Shown: positions 44,207 to 53,018, counted from the stretch's first letter. The stretch is DNA of 64,000 bases from Streptomyces sp. CB01249 (GCF_001905735.1 NZ_LISW01000004.1:186001-250000); one strand, 5' to 3'. The notes: generated by a model not told the origin, from the letters alone. Program-made: numbers and translations.

Positions 44207-46168
44207 GTGAGGACTGGCCATCACCGCGGCGGTGCGCGGGCGGGGATTCTGATCGGTGGGGCACTGTTCGCCCTGGTGGCGGGCGCGCTACCCGCCCCGG
44301 CGGCAACGTCCGCCCACGGGGCACCGGCGGCCGCGCGGTCCGGCGGCAACGGCAGCCTGGTGATGGTGCTCGACTCGTCCGGCTCCATGGGGGACGACGA
44401 CGGCACCGGCCGCACCCGGATGGAGAGCGCCCGCGCGGCCGTCTCCACGGTGGTGGACGGCCTTCCGGAGGGCTTCCCGACCGGGCTGCGGGTCTACGGC
44501 GCCGACCGGCCGCACGGCTGTACGGACACCCGCCTCGTCCAGCCGGTGCGCGCGCTGGACCGGGGCGGTCTCAAGCGGGCGGTCGAGGCGGTGCGGCCCC
44601 GGGGCGACACCCCCATCGGCCTCTCGCTCCGCAAGGCGGCCGAGGACCTGCCCGAACCGGCGGACGGCGCCATCGGCACGCGCTCGATCCTGCTGGTCTC
44701 GGACGGCGAGGACAACTGCGGTGCACCGGCGCCCTGCGAGGTTGCCGAGCGGCTCGGCGGGGAAGAGCCCGGGCTGCGCATCGACACCGTCGGCTTCCAG
44801 GTGAAGGGCCCCGCCCGCGAACAGCTGGAGTGCATCGCGCGCGCGGGCAACGGCCGTTACTACGACGCACCGGACGCCGACGCGCTGGCCCGCCAACTCC
44901 AGCGCGCCGCACGGCTCTCGGCGGACGGCTACCGGCTGAAGGGGCGCCGGGTGACCGGCGCGGCCACGGCCGACCGGGCACCCGTACTGACCCCCGGGCA
45001 GTACCTGGACACCATCGGGCCGGGCGAGAAGCGGTACTACGCGGTCGACTTCGACGCCGCCTCCACGGCGGACCTCGCCGCGACAGCGGTCCCGCAGCCG
45101 GGGGCGGCGGTGGACACGTTCGACGCCCTGACCACCAGGATCGAGCACACCGGACACGGGTACTGCGCGACGGACACCGAGCGCTTCTCGCAGCGGGAGG
45201 GCGCGGTGCCGCTGACGGCCGCCGTCGCCCGGGTCCCCTCGCCGGACGGCGGCCGCGTCTGCGACCGTGCGGGCCGCTACCGGCTCGTGGTGGAGCGGAC
45301 GAGCAAGAAGGGCTCGGACGCGGCCCGTTGGCCCCTTGAGCTGGTGTACGGGGCCGAGGCGCCGCTGGCGGAGGGGGTGACGCCCGCCCAGTCGGAGACG
45401 GAGTTCGGCGAGGGCGACGCGACCGTCGCGCTGCCGACGGGCGACCCGCGCGATGTGCGGGGCGGCACCGGCTTCAACGACGCGCGGGAGCTCGGCCCCG
45501 GCGTGTGGCGTGACCGCGTCCTGCCCTCGCAGACCCTCTGGTACAAGGTCCCGGCGGGCTGGGGCCAGCAGGTGTCCTACACCGTCGAGTTCGCGAACGA
45601 GCCCACGGTGGACCGGGCCCACTCCACGTACTCGTACGGCGCGACCCGGCTCTACACCCCGGCCCGGTTCCCGCTCGACGGGGGCGGTGAGTTCCACGGG
45701 AGCACGCTGTACGACGGCAGCCCCGCGGCGGTCCGGATGGGCGGGGTCCCGGTCGCCTGGACCAACCGCTACGAGAGCCGGTCCTACGTCCAGCCGGTGC
45801 GCGTCGGGGGCGACTTCTACATCTCGGTGACGCTGGGCGCGCGGGCCGCGGAGATCGCGGAGAACCCGGAGATCGGTGTGGTGCTGCGCGTGGCGGTGCT
45901 GGGCGAGGAACGCTCCGGGCCGGGACGCGACGCCCCGGCGGTTACGGGACCGGCGGGCGGGAAGACCGGCGGCGCCGAGGGCGCGGGGTCGGACAAGCAG
46001 GGCGATTCGGCCGCCGCCGCAGACAGTGGCGGTGCGGGAGGGGCAGGATGGGCGGTCGTTGCGGCCGCGGGCGCGGGGGCTGCCGCCATGGCCGCGGTTC
46101 TGGCCGTGTTCGTATATGTACGCGGCCGCCGGAGGGCAGCCGTACGGATGACGAGGGGAAGCGCGTGA
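44207..46168 (+). CDS. Secreted or membrane-anchored von Willebrand factor A protein
   Basis: The 653-residue protein has a signal peptide (AGILIGGALFALVAGALPAP) and a VWA domain with the MIDAS motif DSSGSMG near residue 50 and DNCGAPAPCE later. Downstream lies a beta-rich region with WRDRVLPSQTLWYKVP, WGQQVSYTVEFAN and YVQPVRVGGDFYISVTLG. A Gly/Ala-rich linker and a C-terminal helix (WAVVAAAGAGAAAMAAVLAVFVYV) anchor it. The GTG at 44207 has GAGGGG spaced 6 nt. The next gene overlaps its stop and encodes a related C-terminal half. The VWA metal site suggests protein-protein or cell-surface contact; ligand unknown. Confidence 0.8.
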   Translation: MRTGHHRGGARAGILIGGALFALVAGALPAPAATSAHGAPAAARSGGNGSLVMVLDSSGSMGDDDGTGRTRMESARAAVSTVVDGLPEGFPTGLRVYGADRPHGCTDTRLVQPVRALDRGGLKRAVEAVRPRGDTPIGLSLRKAAEDLPEPADGAIGTRSILLVSDGEDNCGAPAPCEVAERLGGEEPGLRIDTVGFQVKGPAREQLECIARAGNGRYYDAPDADALARQLQRAARLSADGYRLKGRRVTGAATADRAPVLTPGQYLDTIGPGEKRYYAVDFDAASTADLAATAVPQPGAAVDTFDALTTRIEHTGHGYCATDTERFSQREGAVPLTAAVARVPSPDGGRVCDRAGRYRLVVERTSKKGSDAARWPLELVYGAEAPLAEGVTPAQSETEFGEGDATVALPTGDPRDVRGGTGFNDARELGPGVWRDRVLPSQTLWYKVPAGWGQQVSYTVEFANEPTVDRAHSTYSYGATRLYTPARFPLDGGGEFHGSTLYDGSPAAVRMGGVPVAWTNRYESRSYVQPVRVGGDFYISVTLGARAAEIAENPEIGVVLRVAVLGEERSGPGRDAPAVTGPAGGKTGGAEGAGSDKQGDSAAAADSGGAGGAGWAVVAAAGAGAAAMAAVLAVFVYVRGRRRAAVRMTRGSA

Positions 46169-47520
46169 TGAGGCGGCGCAGCAGGATGCGGGGGGCGCTC
46201 GCGGCGGTGGCGGCGGTGTTCGCGGTGGCGGCGCTGCCGGGACAGGCGTACGCGGCCGGTGCCCCCGGCTCGTACACCTTCGATCCGGGCGCCGAGTCGG
46301 CGGTCGGCGCCGACATCAGTGCCGAGGCGACGAAGCTGAAGCCGGGCGGGGTCTACAAGAGCGCGATCCGGAGCGGCCAGAAGCTGTACTACCGGCTGGA
46401 CCTGGACGCGAAGACGAACGCCTACGTCTCCGCCGTCGTCGTGCCGAAGGGCGGCGGCAAGGTGTCGTACGGGGACGGGATCACGGTCAGCATCCGGGAC
46501 AGCTCGGACGACGAGTGCAGTTCGCAGGACGCCGTGTTCGGGAGCGCGCAGTACCCGCGCCCCATCGCCGCCTATGCCTCCCGGCGGATCGACAAGGACG
46601 GCACCTGCCAGGACGCCGGTACGTACTACGCGCTGATCGAGCGGGAGACCAAGGAGACCTCGGACCAGGGGGAGTGGGACCTGGAGCTGCGTTACGCCTC
46701 CGAGCCGGAGCTCGCGAACGCCTCCTCCGCGCCGACCACCGCTCCGACGTCCTGGGCGTCCGCCTCACCGCAGCCGCCCGCCGCCGCCACGGACAACACC
46801 CGCCGAGGAGGCGCCGGTTACTACGACGCCACGAGCCTGGAGACCGGCGAGTGGAAGGACCGGATCGAGCCCGGGCAGACCCTCTTCTACCGGGTGCCGG
46901 TGGACTGGGGCCAGCAGCTCTTCGCCACGACCGAGCTGAGCAACAGCCCCTCCGAGAAGAGCGCGTACGTCAGCAGTGCGCTGGCGGTGTCGCTGGAGAA
47001 CCCGGCACTGGGGCACGTCACCGAGGTGTCGCCCACGTCCTATTCGGGAAAGCCGGTCTCCGTTCCCTTCGACCCGCTGCCCCCGGTGGCGTACCGGAAC
47101 AGGTACGACTCCAGTGACGATGTCGGCGGGATGCGGTTCGCGGGCTGGTACTACCTCTCCGTCACGCTGAGCCCGGACGTCGCGAAGCCGTACGGGCAGA
47201 AGCCGATCGCGCTGACCCTCAAGATCAGTGTGAAGGGCGAGGCGGGGAAGTCGCCGTACAAGGGCGATGCCGGGATCTTCTCCGTGACCCAGGGCGACAA
47301 GGACGCGGCGCGGGAAGGGCAGAGCGGCGCGCAGGCCGCCGAGGCCAGGAGCGAGCGCTCCACGATGAAGCTGGTCGCGGCGGCCGGAATCGGCGCCGGC
47401 ACCGTGCTGGTGCTCTGGCTGGGGGCGTGGACCCTGATCGCGCGACACCGTGCGGCTGCCGCACCGGCCGCGCCCACGGGCGGGCAGTACCCGTACGGAG
47501 GGCCGCCTCAGGCCTGGTAG
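46168..47520 (+). CDS. Exported membrane-anchored protein related to the VWA protein's C-terminal half
   Basis: The 450-residue protein has a signal peptide (RGALAAVAAVFAVAALPGQAYA), a duplicated beta-sandwich architecture and a C-terminal helix (LVAAAGIGAGTVLVLWLGAW). WKDRIEPGQTLFYRVPVDWG-QQ matches the VWA protein segment WRDRVLPSQTLWYKVPAGWGQQ. It also shares NRYDSSDDVGG with NRYESRSY and YYLSVTLS with FYISVTLG. No VWA domain is present. It overlaps the VWA stop (TGATG), so it is co-translated. ATG at 46168 or GTG at 46165 is possible. I infer it is a partner in the same surface complex. Confidence 0.8.
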   Translation: MRRRSRMRGALAAVAAVFAVAALPGQAYAAGAPGSYTFDPGAESAVGADISAEATKLKPGGVYKSAIRSGQKLYYRLDLDAKTNAYVSAVVVPKGGGKVSYGDGITVSIRDSSDDECSSQDAVFGSAQYPRPIAAYASRRIDKDGTCQDAGTYYALIERETKETSDQGEWDLELRYASEPELANASSAPTTAPTSWASASPQPPAAATDNTRRGGAGYYDATSLETGEWKDRIEPGQTLFYRVPVDWGQQLFATTELSNSPSEKSAYVSSALAVSLENPALGHVTEVSPTSYSGKPVSVPFDPLPPVAYRNRYDSSDDVGGMRFAGWYYLSVTLSPDVAKPYGQKPIALTLKISVKGEAGKSPYKGDAGIFSVTQGDKDAAREGQSGAQAAEARSERSTMKLVAAAGIGAGTVLVLWLGAWTLIARHRAAAAPAAPTGGQYPYGGPPQAW

Positions 47521-47542
47521 GCGCGGGCGGCAGGCCCCGTAC

Positions 47543-48865
47543 TCAGGACTGGGTCAGCGCCCAGATGCCCACGGCGAAGCAGACCAGCGCCACCAGCAGG
47601 ACCGGGACCGCCACCTTCGGGGACGGTCCCGGACGCGTTCCGGGGGCGGACGCCGGTGCCTGTGCCTGGAAGGGAGCTGCCCCTTGCTGGGGGGCCGTGT
47701 AGGGGTGGGTGAAGGAGCGATCCTGCGGACCGGGGGCCGGCGCGTGCACGGGCGCTGCGTCGGGGGCGGTGTAGGCGGCCGGCTGCGGATAGCCGTACGG
47801 GGCCGCGGGTGCGGCGGTTTGCGGGGCGTGGTGCGAGGGAACGGCCGGCCCGGGGGGCGGGAGGTGGAAGCTGCCCGTCTCGGACATGGGAGCGGGCGCC
47901 GGGGCTTGCTGGGGCGACGGAGGCGCGGTCGGCTGACCGCTTGTCTGAGGACCGGGTGACTGTGCTGCCGCCGGGCCGTCGGACCGCAGGGGGCCGTCGG
48001 GGCCGAATCCCTCGGGAAGCGGGCCGATCTGGTCGAAGACCTCCACCGGCTCCTCGGCGTCCGAGGGCTCGGGAAGCATCTCGACGGCGGCGTTCAGGGC
48101 CTTGCGCGCGCCCGTGGCCGTACGGAAACGGTCCTGCGGGTCCGGCTGCAGGAGCCCCGCGATGACCTGCCACAACGGCTCCGGGACGCCGTCAGGGGCA
48201 CTGGGCGTGCCGTGCTCCGCGAAGTGTTCGATGAGCTCCTGCGAGTCGGGCTTGGTGCCCTGGAGCAGATAGAGGGCGACCAGGCCGACCGCGAAGAGGT
48301 CCGCCGGGAAGTCCGGCTCGGCGCCCATCATCTGCTCGGGCGCGAAGTAACCGAGCGTCCCCACCACGTAGTTCGTCTCGGTGAGGCGCGGCTCGCCCTT
48401 GCGCATGGAGATGCCGAAGTCCGACAGCCGCAGATGCGGGCGGCCCCGGCCGGTGGCCTCCATGAGGATGTTGGCCGGTTTGATGTCCCGGTGCACCACG
48501 CCCTCGGCGTGCACCGTCGAGAGACCGGCCAGCAGCTGGTCGAGCAGGGTGCAGACGAAACGAGGGGGCAACGGGCCGTAGTCGCCGATGACATGGGCCA
48601 GCGAGCCGCCGCTGACGAGGTCCATGGTGAAGAGGACCTGGTCGTCGTCGGCGGCCCAGCTGGCCGGCGCCAGCACATGGGGGTGCTCGATGCGCAGCGC
48701 CTGTTCACGGACGAAGCGGAGCAATGTGTGCGCGTCGCTCTGCTGGAGCACCTTGGCCGCCACATAGCGGCGGCGCCGGTGGTCCCAGGCGCGCCACACG
48801 GCACCGACCCCACCGCGTCCGATCGGATCGACCAGTTCGTACCGTCCGGCGAAGACCTCACCCAT
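47543..48865 (-). CDS. Serine/threonine protein kinase, membrane-anchored
   Basis: The 440-residue kinase has P-loop GRGGVGAVWRAWD, catalytic lysine in AAKVLQQSD, HRDIKPANIL and LSDFGIS with FAPEQMMG, so it should be active. A Pro/Ala-rich linker of about 120 residues ends in one C-terminal helix (VPVLLVALVCFAVGIWALT). It lacks PASTA or other exported sensor domains, so it must read a cytoplasmic or partner signal. The ATG at 48865 fits the kinase start. It is convergent with the VWA-partner gene (22 nt apart) and shares a strand with the XRE gene. Confidence 0.88.
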   Translation of the reverse strand: MGEVFAGRYELVDPIGRGGVGAVWRAWDHRRRRYVAAKVLQQSDAHTLLRFVREQALRIEHPHVLAPASWAADDDQVLFTMDLVSGGSLAHVIGDYGPLPPRFVCTLLDQLLAGLSTVHAEGVVHRDIKPANILMEATGRGRPHLRLSDFGISMRKGEPRLTETNYVVGTLGYFAPEQMMGAEPDFPADLFAVGLVALYLLQGTKPDSQELIEHFAEHGTPSAPDGVPEPLWQVIAGLLQPDPQDRFRTATGARKALNAAVEMLPEPSDAEEPVEVFDQIGPLPEGFGPDGPLRSDGPAAAQSPGPQTSGQPTAPPSPQQAPAPAPMSETGSFHLPPPGPAVPSHHAPQTAAPAAPYGYPQPAAYTAPDAAPVHAPAPGPQDRSFTHPYTAPQQGAAPFQAQAPASAPGTRPGPSPKVAVPVLLVALVCFAVGIWALTQS

Positions 48866-48923
48866 GGCGCTGCGCCCGCTCCCCGTTCGTGTTTCCGGCC
48901 CGTGCCCCCGTACCGTGCGGGGC

Positions 48924-49472
48924 CTAGCTCTGGTGGCTCTCGTAGTGCGCCACCGCTTCCGCGGTGCGCCCCGCTCCGTACACCCGGAGGAACTCTGCCA
49001 GTTCCGGGTGCGTCGGGGCGAGGGAGTCCGCCGCATCGATGATGTCACCGGCGGCCGAGACCGACCGCAGCAGCGACTGGATCTCCCGGACCACCCGGCG
49101 GACGGTGGGTGCTCCGCCGGTCGATGTGGTCTGGCCGGTGCCGGAGAGGACCGAGCCGCCCTGGGACTTCTTGATCTCCTCCATCCGGGCCGTGGCCTCG
49201 GCGGCGCTGACGCTGCCGTCGGCGACCTGTCCGGCCAGCTCCTGAAGGGCCTGGACGCGCTGGACGACAGCCGGGTTGCCGATCTTCGCGCGCTGACCGC
49301 TCATGAGCTGGGAGAGCATGGGAGCGGACAGTCCGAGTGCCGCGGCGAGGCGGGCCTGGTTGAGGCCGAGGTCGTCGATCAGCCGGCGGAAGAGCGCCCC
49401 CAACGGCTCCCCGTACCAACTGCGCTGGAGGTCTCTGGCTCTGGCCGTCGCCTCTTGCTGCGCTGCATCCAT
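48924..49472 (-). CDS. XRE-type helix-turn-helix DNA-binding protein
   Basis: The 182-residue protein has an HTH near residues 30-65: FRRLIDDLGLNQARLAAALG, LSAPMLSQLMSGQRAKI. The C-terminal part is helical and acidic (DAADSLAPTHPELAEFLRVY). The start ATG 49472 has GGGGAGA 6 nt upstream. It is 58 nt upstream of the kinase gene on the same strand, so the two are likely an operon. A role in regulating the VWA operon is a guess. Confidence 0.8.
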   Translation of the reverse strand: MDAAQQEATARARDLQRSWYGEPLGALFRRLIDDLGLNQARLAAALGLSAPMLSQLMSGQRAKIGNPAVVQRVQALQELAGQVADGSVSAAEATARMEEIKKSQGGSVLSGTGQTTSTGGAPTVRRVVREIQSLLRSVSAAGDIIDAADSLAPTHPELAEFLRVYGAGRTAEAVAHYESHQS

Positions 49473-49640
49473 TGCGTCTCCCCTTCGCATCGGCTTCGCT
49501 GCTGCGAACCTCGACCAGCATCTTACGGAGCGTGGTCGCGCACGGGGAGTCCCCGAATTTTTGCAGGATCACCGGGGTGAGCCGGTACTCTGTTCTGCGG
49601 CGGTGGCCGGAACATCGAGGTGTTCGGGCTGCGTGCTGTC

Positions 49641-49713
49641 GGGGCCTTAGCTCAGTTGGTAGAGCGCTGCCTTTGCAAGGCAGATGTCAGGAGTTCGAAT
49701 CTCCTAGGCTCCA
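49641..49713 (+). tRNA. tRNA-Ala (TGC)
   Basis: The acceptor GGGGCCT pairs with AGGCTCC (one G-T pair). The D arm is GCTC/GAGC, the anticodon stem CTGCC/GGCAG with loop TTTGCAA (TGC), and the T arm AGGAG-TTCGAAT-CTCCT. CCA is not encoded, so Cca must add it. In mycobacteria tRNA-Ile and tRNA-Ala both lie near gyrA. Confidence 0.97.
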
Positions 49714-49720
49714 CACCCCG

Positions 49721-49762
49721 AGAAACCCCCTGATCTGCGGAAACGCGGATCAGGGGGTTTCT
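49721..49762. terminator. Terminator after tRNA-Ala, shared with the convergent gene
   Basis: AGAAACCCCCTGATC (49721-49735) pairs with GATCAGGGGGTTTCT (49748-49762), and the stem continues inward to a GAAA loop. It is followed by TTGC, and also suits the minus-strand DUF5324-type gene. Confidence 0.88.
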
Positions 49763-49792
49763 TTGCGCGGGCTGTCGCGCGGTGTGCGCGGG

Positions 49793-50524
49793 TCAGGCGC
49801 GGTCGTCCAGGCCCGTGCCCTCCGGGCCGTCCTCGCCGGCCGCCTCGGCGTCGGCCTGCTTGGCCTCGACCTCGGGGTCCAGGAGGGTCGAGGTGTGCGG
49901 GCTGCCGTCGACGGAGGACAGCGGGGCGCGGTCGTCCACCTCGGTGGGGGCGGGCGGCTCCACCAGCCACTCGGGGTTGGCCTGCTTGTCCCACCAGCGC
50001 CACACCGCGTAGCCGGCGGCCGCGAGGATGCCGGTCACGGCCAGGCCCTTGAACGCCTTGCCCGCCCTGGCCCGCCGCTCGTGCTTCCGGGCCAGCTTGC
50101 GGATCTGCTTGGCCGTGACCTGGCCGCGCAGTGCGGCCACCGCGGCGGCGCTGCGGGCGGCGGCTTCCTCCGCCACCGGCTGGGCGGCGGCCCGGGCGCT
50201 CTCGATGCGCGGGACGGTGTAGTCCGCGGCGCTGCGGGCGGCCTGACGGGTGCGGAGCGCGGCGCGCTGGGCGGCCTCGTCGACCTTGGGGGGTACGTGC
50301 GTGCGGGCGAGCTCGATACGCGGGGCGACGTGCGCGCCGTACTGCACACGGGCCTGCTTGGCTGCCTTCGACACCTTCGGTGCGAGCAGCGTGCGGGCCT
50401 CGTGCGCATAGTGAACGGCCTGGTCCTTGGCCGAGTCGGCGTAGGGCGCCACCACTTCCGCGGCGTGCTGCACGCTGTCCCTCGCCGAGTCGGTTGCGGC
50501 ACGCACGCTGTCGATGCGGGTCAC
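49793..50524 (-). CDS. DUF5324-type membrane-associated protein
   Basis: The 243-residue protein is mostly long alpha-helix, Ala/Arg-rich, with heptad-like stretches (RAATDSARDSVQHAAEVVAP, YADSAKDQAVHYAHEARTLL). A short hydrophobic segment (FKGLAVTGILAAAGYAVW) is followed by an acidic C-terminal tail. It resembles the streptomycete DUF5324 family. The GTG at 50524 is decided by AAGGAGG with 5-nt spacing. It may bind the membrane or DNA through its basic helices. Function unknown. Confidence 0.75.
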   Translation of the reverse strand: MTRIDSVRAATDSARDSVQHAAEVVAPYADSAKDQAVHYAHEARTLLAPKVSKAAKQARVQYGAHVAPRIELARTHVPPKVDEAAQRAALRTRQAARSAADYTVPRIESARAAAQPVAEEAAARSAAAVAALRGQVTAKQIRKLARKHERRARAGKAFKGLAVTGILAAAGYAVWRWWDKQANPEWLVEPPAPTEVDDRAPLSSVDGSPHTSTLLDPEVEAKQADAEAAGEDGPEGTGLDDRA

Positions 50525-50860
50525 GGGATCCTCCTCCTTGGTGGCGGGTAGGTACTCCGCCTTTCCACCCAATTCGAGATCATGCCTGCGTGGGCCCTGT
50601 GCGGCATGTGGGGCGGGCATCCGGGTCATTCGGTACCTCCCGACGACCATGCCATGGTTCATCCGGTATCGCGCCGGTTCGTCACGCACTTGGCCGCATC
50701 GATTGTGCCGCGGCGGCGCGGAGGCGACCGGCTCCCGCCTCGGACGCCGCGGGGGCGGCCCGTGCAAGGATCGGAGCGTCGGTCCGGCCCCGTCAGCGGT
50801 GCGGTCCGGCGCGCAGCGCAGACGCGCAGAGCACACGTGCAGACTCACGGAAGGCAGATC
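50525..50860. other. Intergenic region between DUF5324-type gene and ppiA
   Basis: This 336-bp spacer separates divergent genes. I see no convincing small ORF, no strong hairpin and no clear -35/-10 pair. CCACCAAGGAGG at its left edge is the ribosome site of the minus-strand gene. Confidence 0.5.
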
Positions 50861-51388
50861 GTGGCCGAGCAGCTTTACGCCACCTTGAAGACCAATCAGG
50901 GCGACATCGAGATCCGGCTCCTGCCGAACCACGCTCCGAAGACGGTCAAGAACTTCGTCGAGCTCGCCGAGGGGGAGCGCGAGTGGACCGACCCGGCCAC
51001 GGGGCAGCCGACCCGGGCCCGGCTGTACGACGGCACCGTCTTCCACCGCGTGATCAGCGGTTTCATGATTCAGGGCGGTGACCCGCTGGGGAACGGCACG
51101 GGTGGCCCCGGGTACAAGTTCGCGGACGAGTTCCACCCCGACCTCGCCTTCACCAAGCCGTATCTACTCGCCATGGCCAACTCCGGACCCGGCACCAACG
51201 GCTCGCAGTTCTTCATCACGGTCTCGCCGACGGCCTGGCTGACCAACAAGCACACGATCTTCGGCGAGGTGGCGGACGCGAAGAGCCAGCAGGTGGTGGA
51301 CGCCATCGCGGGCACCGCGACCAACGCGCGTACCGACCGGCCGGTGCAGGACGTCGTCATCGAGTCGGTGAGCGTGGAGAAGCGCTGA
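50861..51388 (+). CDS. ppiA: Cyclophilin-type peptidyl-prolyl isomerase
   Basis: The 175-residue enzyme has the cyclophilin core: FHRVISGFMIQGGDP (catalytic Arg), MANSGPGTNGSQFFIT and FGEVADAKSQQVVDAI. It has no signal peptide, so it acts in the cytoplasm. GTG at 50861 has GGAAGG upstream. The same gene lies near this position in mycobacteria (Rv0009), matching the oriC-region synteny. Confidence 0.93.
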   Translation: MAEQLYATLKTNQGDIEIRLLPNHAPKTVKNFVELAEGEREWTDPATGQPTRARLYDGTVFHRVISGFMIQGGDPLGNGTGGPGYKFADEFHPDLAFTKPYLLAMANSGPGTNGSQFFITVSPTAWLTNKHTIFGEVADAKSQQVVDAIAGTATNARTDRPVQDVVIESVSVEKR

Positions 51389-51534
51389 TCGCCCAGCGCG
51401 TCCGTCCGCTCACTCTCCGATTTCACGTTCGGGAACCAACCGCCCCGCCCGTCCGTATCTCATGGCAGAACGGATGCGCGGGGCGGTGTCGTCCGCATCC
51501 GTGCGACGACGAGGACCGAGGGGACCGGGAAGCC

Positions 51535-52443
51535 ATGGGACCGATGGACCAGCAGCCGCCGGGCGCGGCCGGAACACCCCCGCCCGTCGAGGGGCCGGCC
51601 CACTGCTACCGGCACCCGGACCGGGAGACGGCGGTCCGGTGCGTCCGCTGCGACCGGCCCATCTGTCCGGACTGCATGGTCGACGCGTCGGTCGGCTTCC
51701 AGTGCCCGGACTGCGTCCGCCGGGGATCCGGTACGGGGCACAGCGCCTCGGCCGCCCGCCCGCGCACGCTGGCCGGAGGCGTCGTCGCGGTGGACCCCCG
51801 GCTGGTCACCAAGATCCTGATGGGGATCAACCTCGCGGTGTTCGTCGCGGTCCTGGCCGACGAATCGCTGGTCGACCGCCTGATGCTGCTCGGCCGCGCC
51901 AACTTCTACTACGGCGGGCCGCCCGAGGGCATCGCGGAGGGGCAGTGGTACCGGCTGGTGACGTCGATGTTCCTGCACCAGGAGGTGTGGCACATCGCCT
52001 TCAACATGCTGGGGCTGTGGTGGCTGGGCGGACCGTTGGAGGCGAAGCTGGGCCGCGTCCGCTTCCTCGCGCTCTATCTGCTCTCCGGGCTGGCGGGCGG
52101 CGCCCTGACGTACTGGCTCGCGGAGCCGAACCAGCCGTCGCTGGGAGCCTCGGGCGCCATCTACGGTCTGCTGGGCGCCACCGCCGTACTGATGCGCCGG
52201 CTGAACTACGACATGCGGCCGGTCATCGCGATCTTCGTGCTTAACCTGATCATCACCTTCAACCCCTGGGGCGGGATCGCCTGGCAGGCGCATGTCGGGG
52301 GCCTGATCGCCGGAGTGCTGATCGGGATCGGCATGGTGCACGCCCCGCGTGAGCGGCGGGATCTGGTGCAGTTCGGGACCTGCGCCCTGGTGCTCGTGGC
52401 CGTCGTCCTGATCGTGGTGACGAGAACGGCAGCCCTGACCTAG
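51535..52443 (+). CDS. Rhomboid intramembrane serine protease with N-terminal zinc-binding motif
   Basis: The 302-residue protein begins with a Cys/His cluster (CYRHPDRETAVRCVRC, CPDCMVDASVGFQCPDC) like a B-box zinc finger. Six or seven membrane helices follow. The rhomboid catalytic Ser lies in LGASGAIYGLLG and His in WQAHVGGLIAGVLIG. HIAFNMLGLWWLGGPLEAKL supplies the conserved Asn. The ATG at 51535 is used; ATG at 51544 is possible. Mtb keeps a rhomboid gene at a similar location. Substrates are unknown; membrane protein processing in the envelope is the likely role. Confidence 0.88.
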   Translation: MGPMDQQPPGAAGTPPPVEGPAHCYRHPDRETAVRCVRCDRPICPDCMVDASVGFQCPDCVRRGSGTGHSASAARPRTLAGGVVAVDPRLVTKILMGINLAVFVAVLADESLVDRLMLLGRANFYYGGPPEGIAEGQWYRLVTSMFLHQEVWHIAFNMLGLWWLGGPLEAKLGRVRFLALYLLSGLAGGALTYWLAEPNQPSLGASGAIYGLLGATAVLMRRLNYDMRPVIAIFVLNLIITFNPWGGIAWQAHVGGLIAGVLIGIGMVHAPRERRDLVQFGTCALVLVAVVLIVVTRTAALT

Positions 52444-52458
52444 AGGGCGCCTCCGACT

Positions 52459-52707
52459 GTCTCCACAGGACAGTTGTGGACCATTTGTGACCGGAGTTGT
52501 CCACAGGGTTCCACAGCATGATCCGGATCTTGTGCATAGTGCGGGAACAGCTGTGCCCCTTGTCCCTGAGCTGGGTTTTTCCAGTCGGGACAAGGGGCGT
52601 CCCGCCCCGGGGCGGGGGCGGCTGCAGTCACACCGGCGTCAACGGCCTGAGAGTTATCCACAGATCGTCTGACCTTTTCCCCCACCTGTGGATAACGCTG
52701 TGGGTAA
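52459..52707. promoter_or_regulatory. Second cluster of DnaA boxes outside oriC
   Basis: Perfect or near DnaA boxes occur in the spacer between the rhomboid and crgA genes: GTCTCCACA 52459, TGTGGACCA 52475, TTGTCCACA 52497 (perfect), GGTTCCACA 52507, TTGTGCATA 52530, TTATCCACA 52654 (perfect), TGTGGATAA 52687 (perfect) and TGTGGGTAA 52699. The last two lie in direct repeat, 12 bp apart. This is a non-coding stretch of 320 bp between convergent genes with no other candidate feature. A DnaA-titrating or regulatory site is inferred. Confidence 0.7.
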
Positions 52708-52763
52708 CTCAGGGCAGGGGTTGCGGAGCAGGGCCGGCGTGTGGTTCTACGCGGTCGCGCGGG

Positions 52764-53018
52764 CTACTTCCACTGGGTGGAGACGCCGAAGCCGCCGGCG
52801 ATGAAACCGAAGCCGACGACGATGTTCCAGTTCCCCAGCGACTTCACCGGCAGATCGCCGTCGGTCACATAGAAAACGACGATCCAGGCCAGCCCGATGA
52901 GGAACAGCGCCAGCATCACGGGCGCCACCCAGCTACGGCTGGTCAGCTTTATGTTGGTCGCCTGCTTCGCCGGGGGCGGCGTGAAGTCGGCCTTCTTGCG
53001 GATCCGTGACTTCGGCAC
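52764..53018 (-). CDS. crgA: Cell division protein CrgA
   Basis: The 84-residue protein has two membrane helices (SWVAPVMLALFLIGLAWIVV and WNIVVGFGFIAGGFGVST) after KSRIRKKADFTPPP. This is the CrgA family, which coordinates growth and septation in Streptomyces and binds FtsZ-ring and PBP partners in mycobacteria. GTG at 53018 has AGGAGAG 6 nt upstream. A DnaA-box cluster lies downstream of it. Confidence 0.94.
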   Translation of the reverse strand: MPKSRIRKKADFTPPPAKQATNIKLTSRSWVAPVMLALFLIGLAWIVVFYVTDGDLPVKSLGNWNIVVGFGFIAGGFGVSTQWK

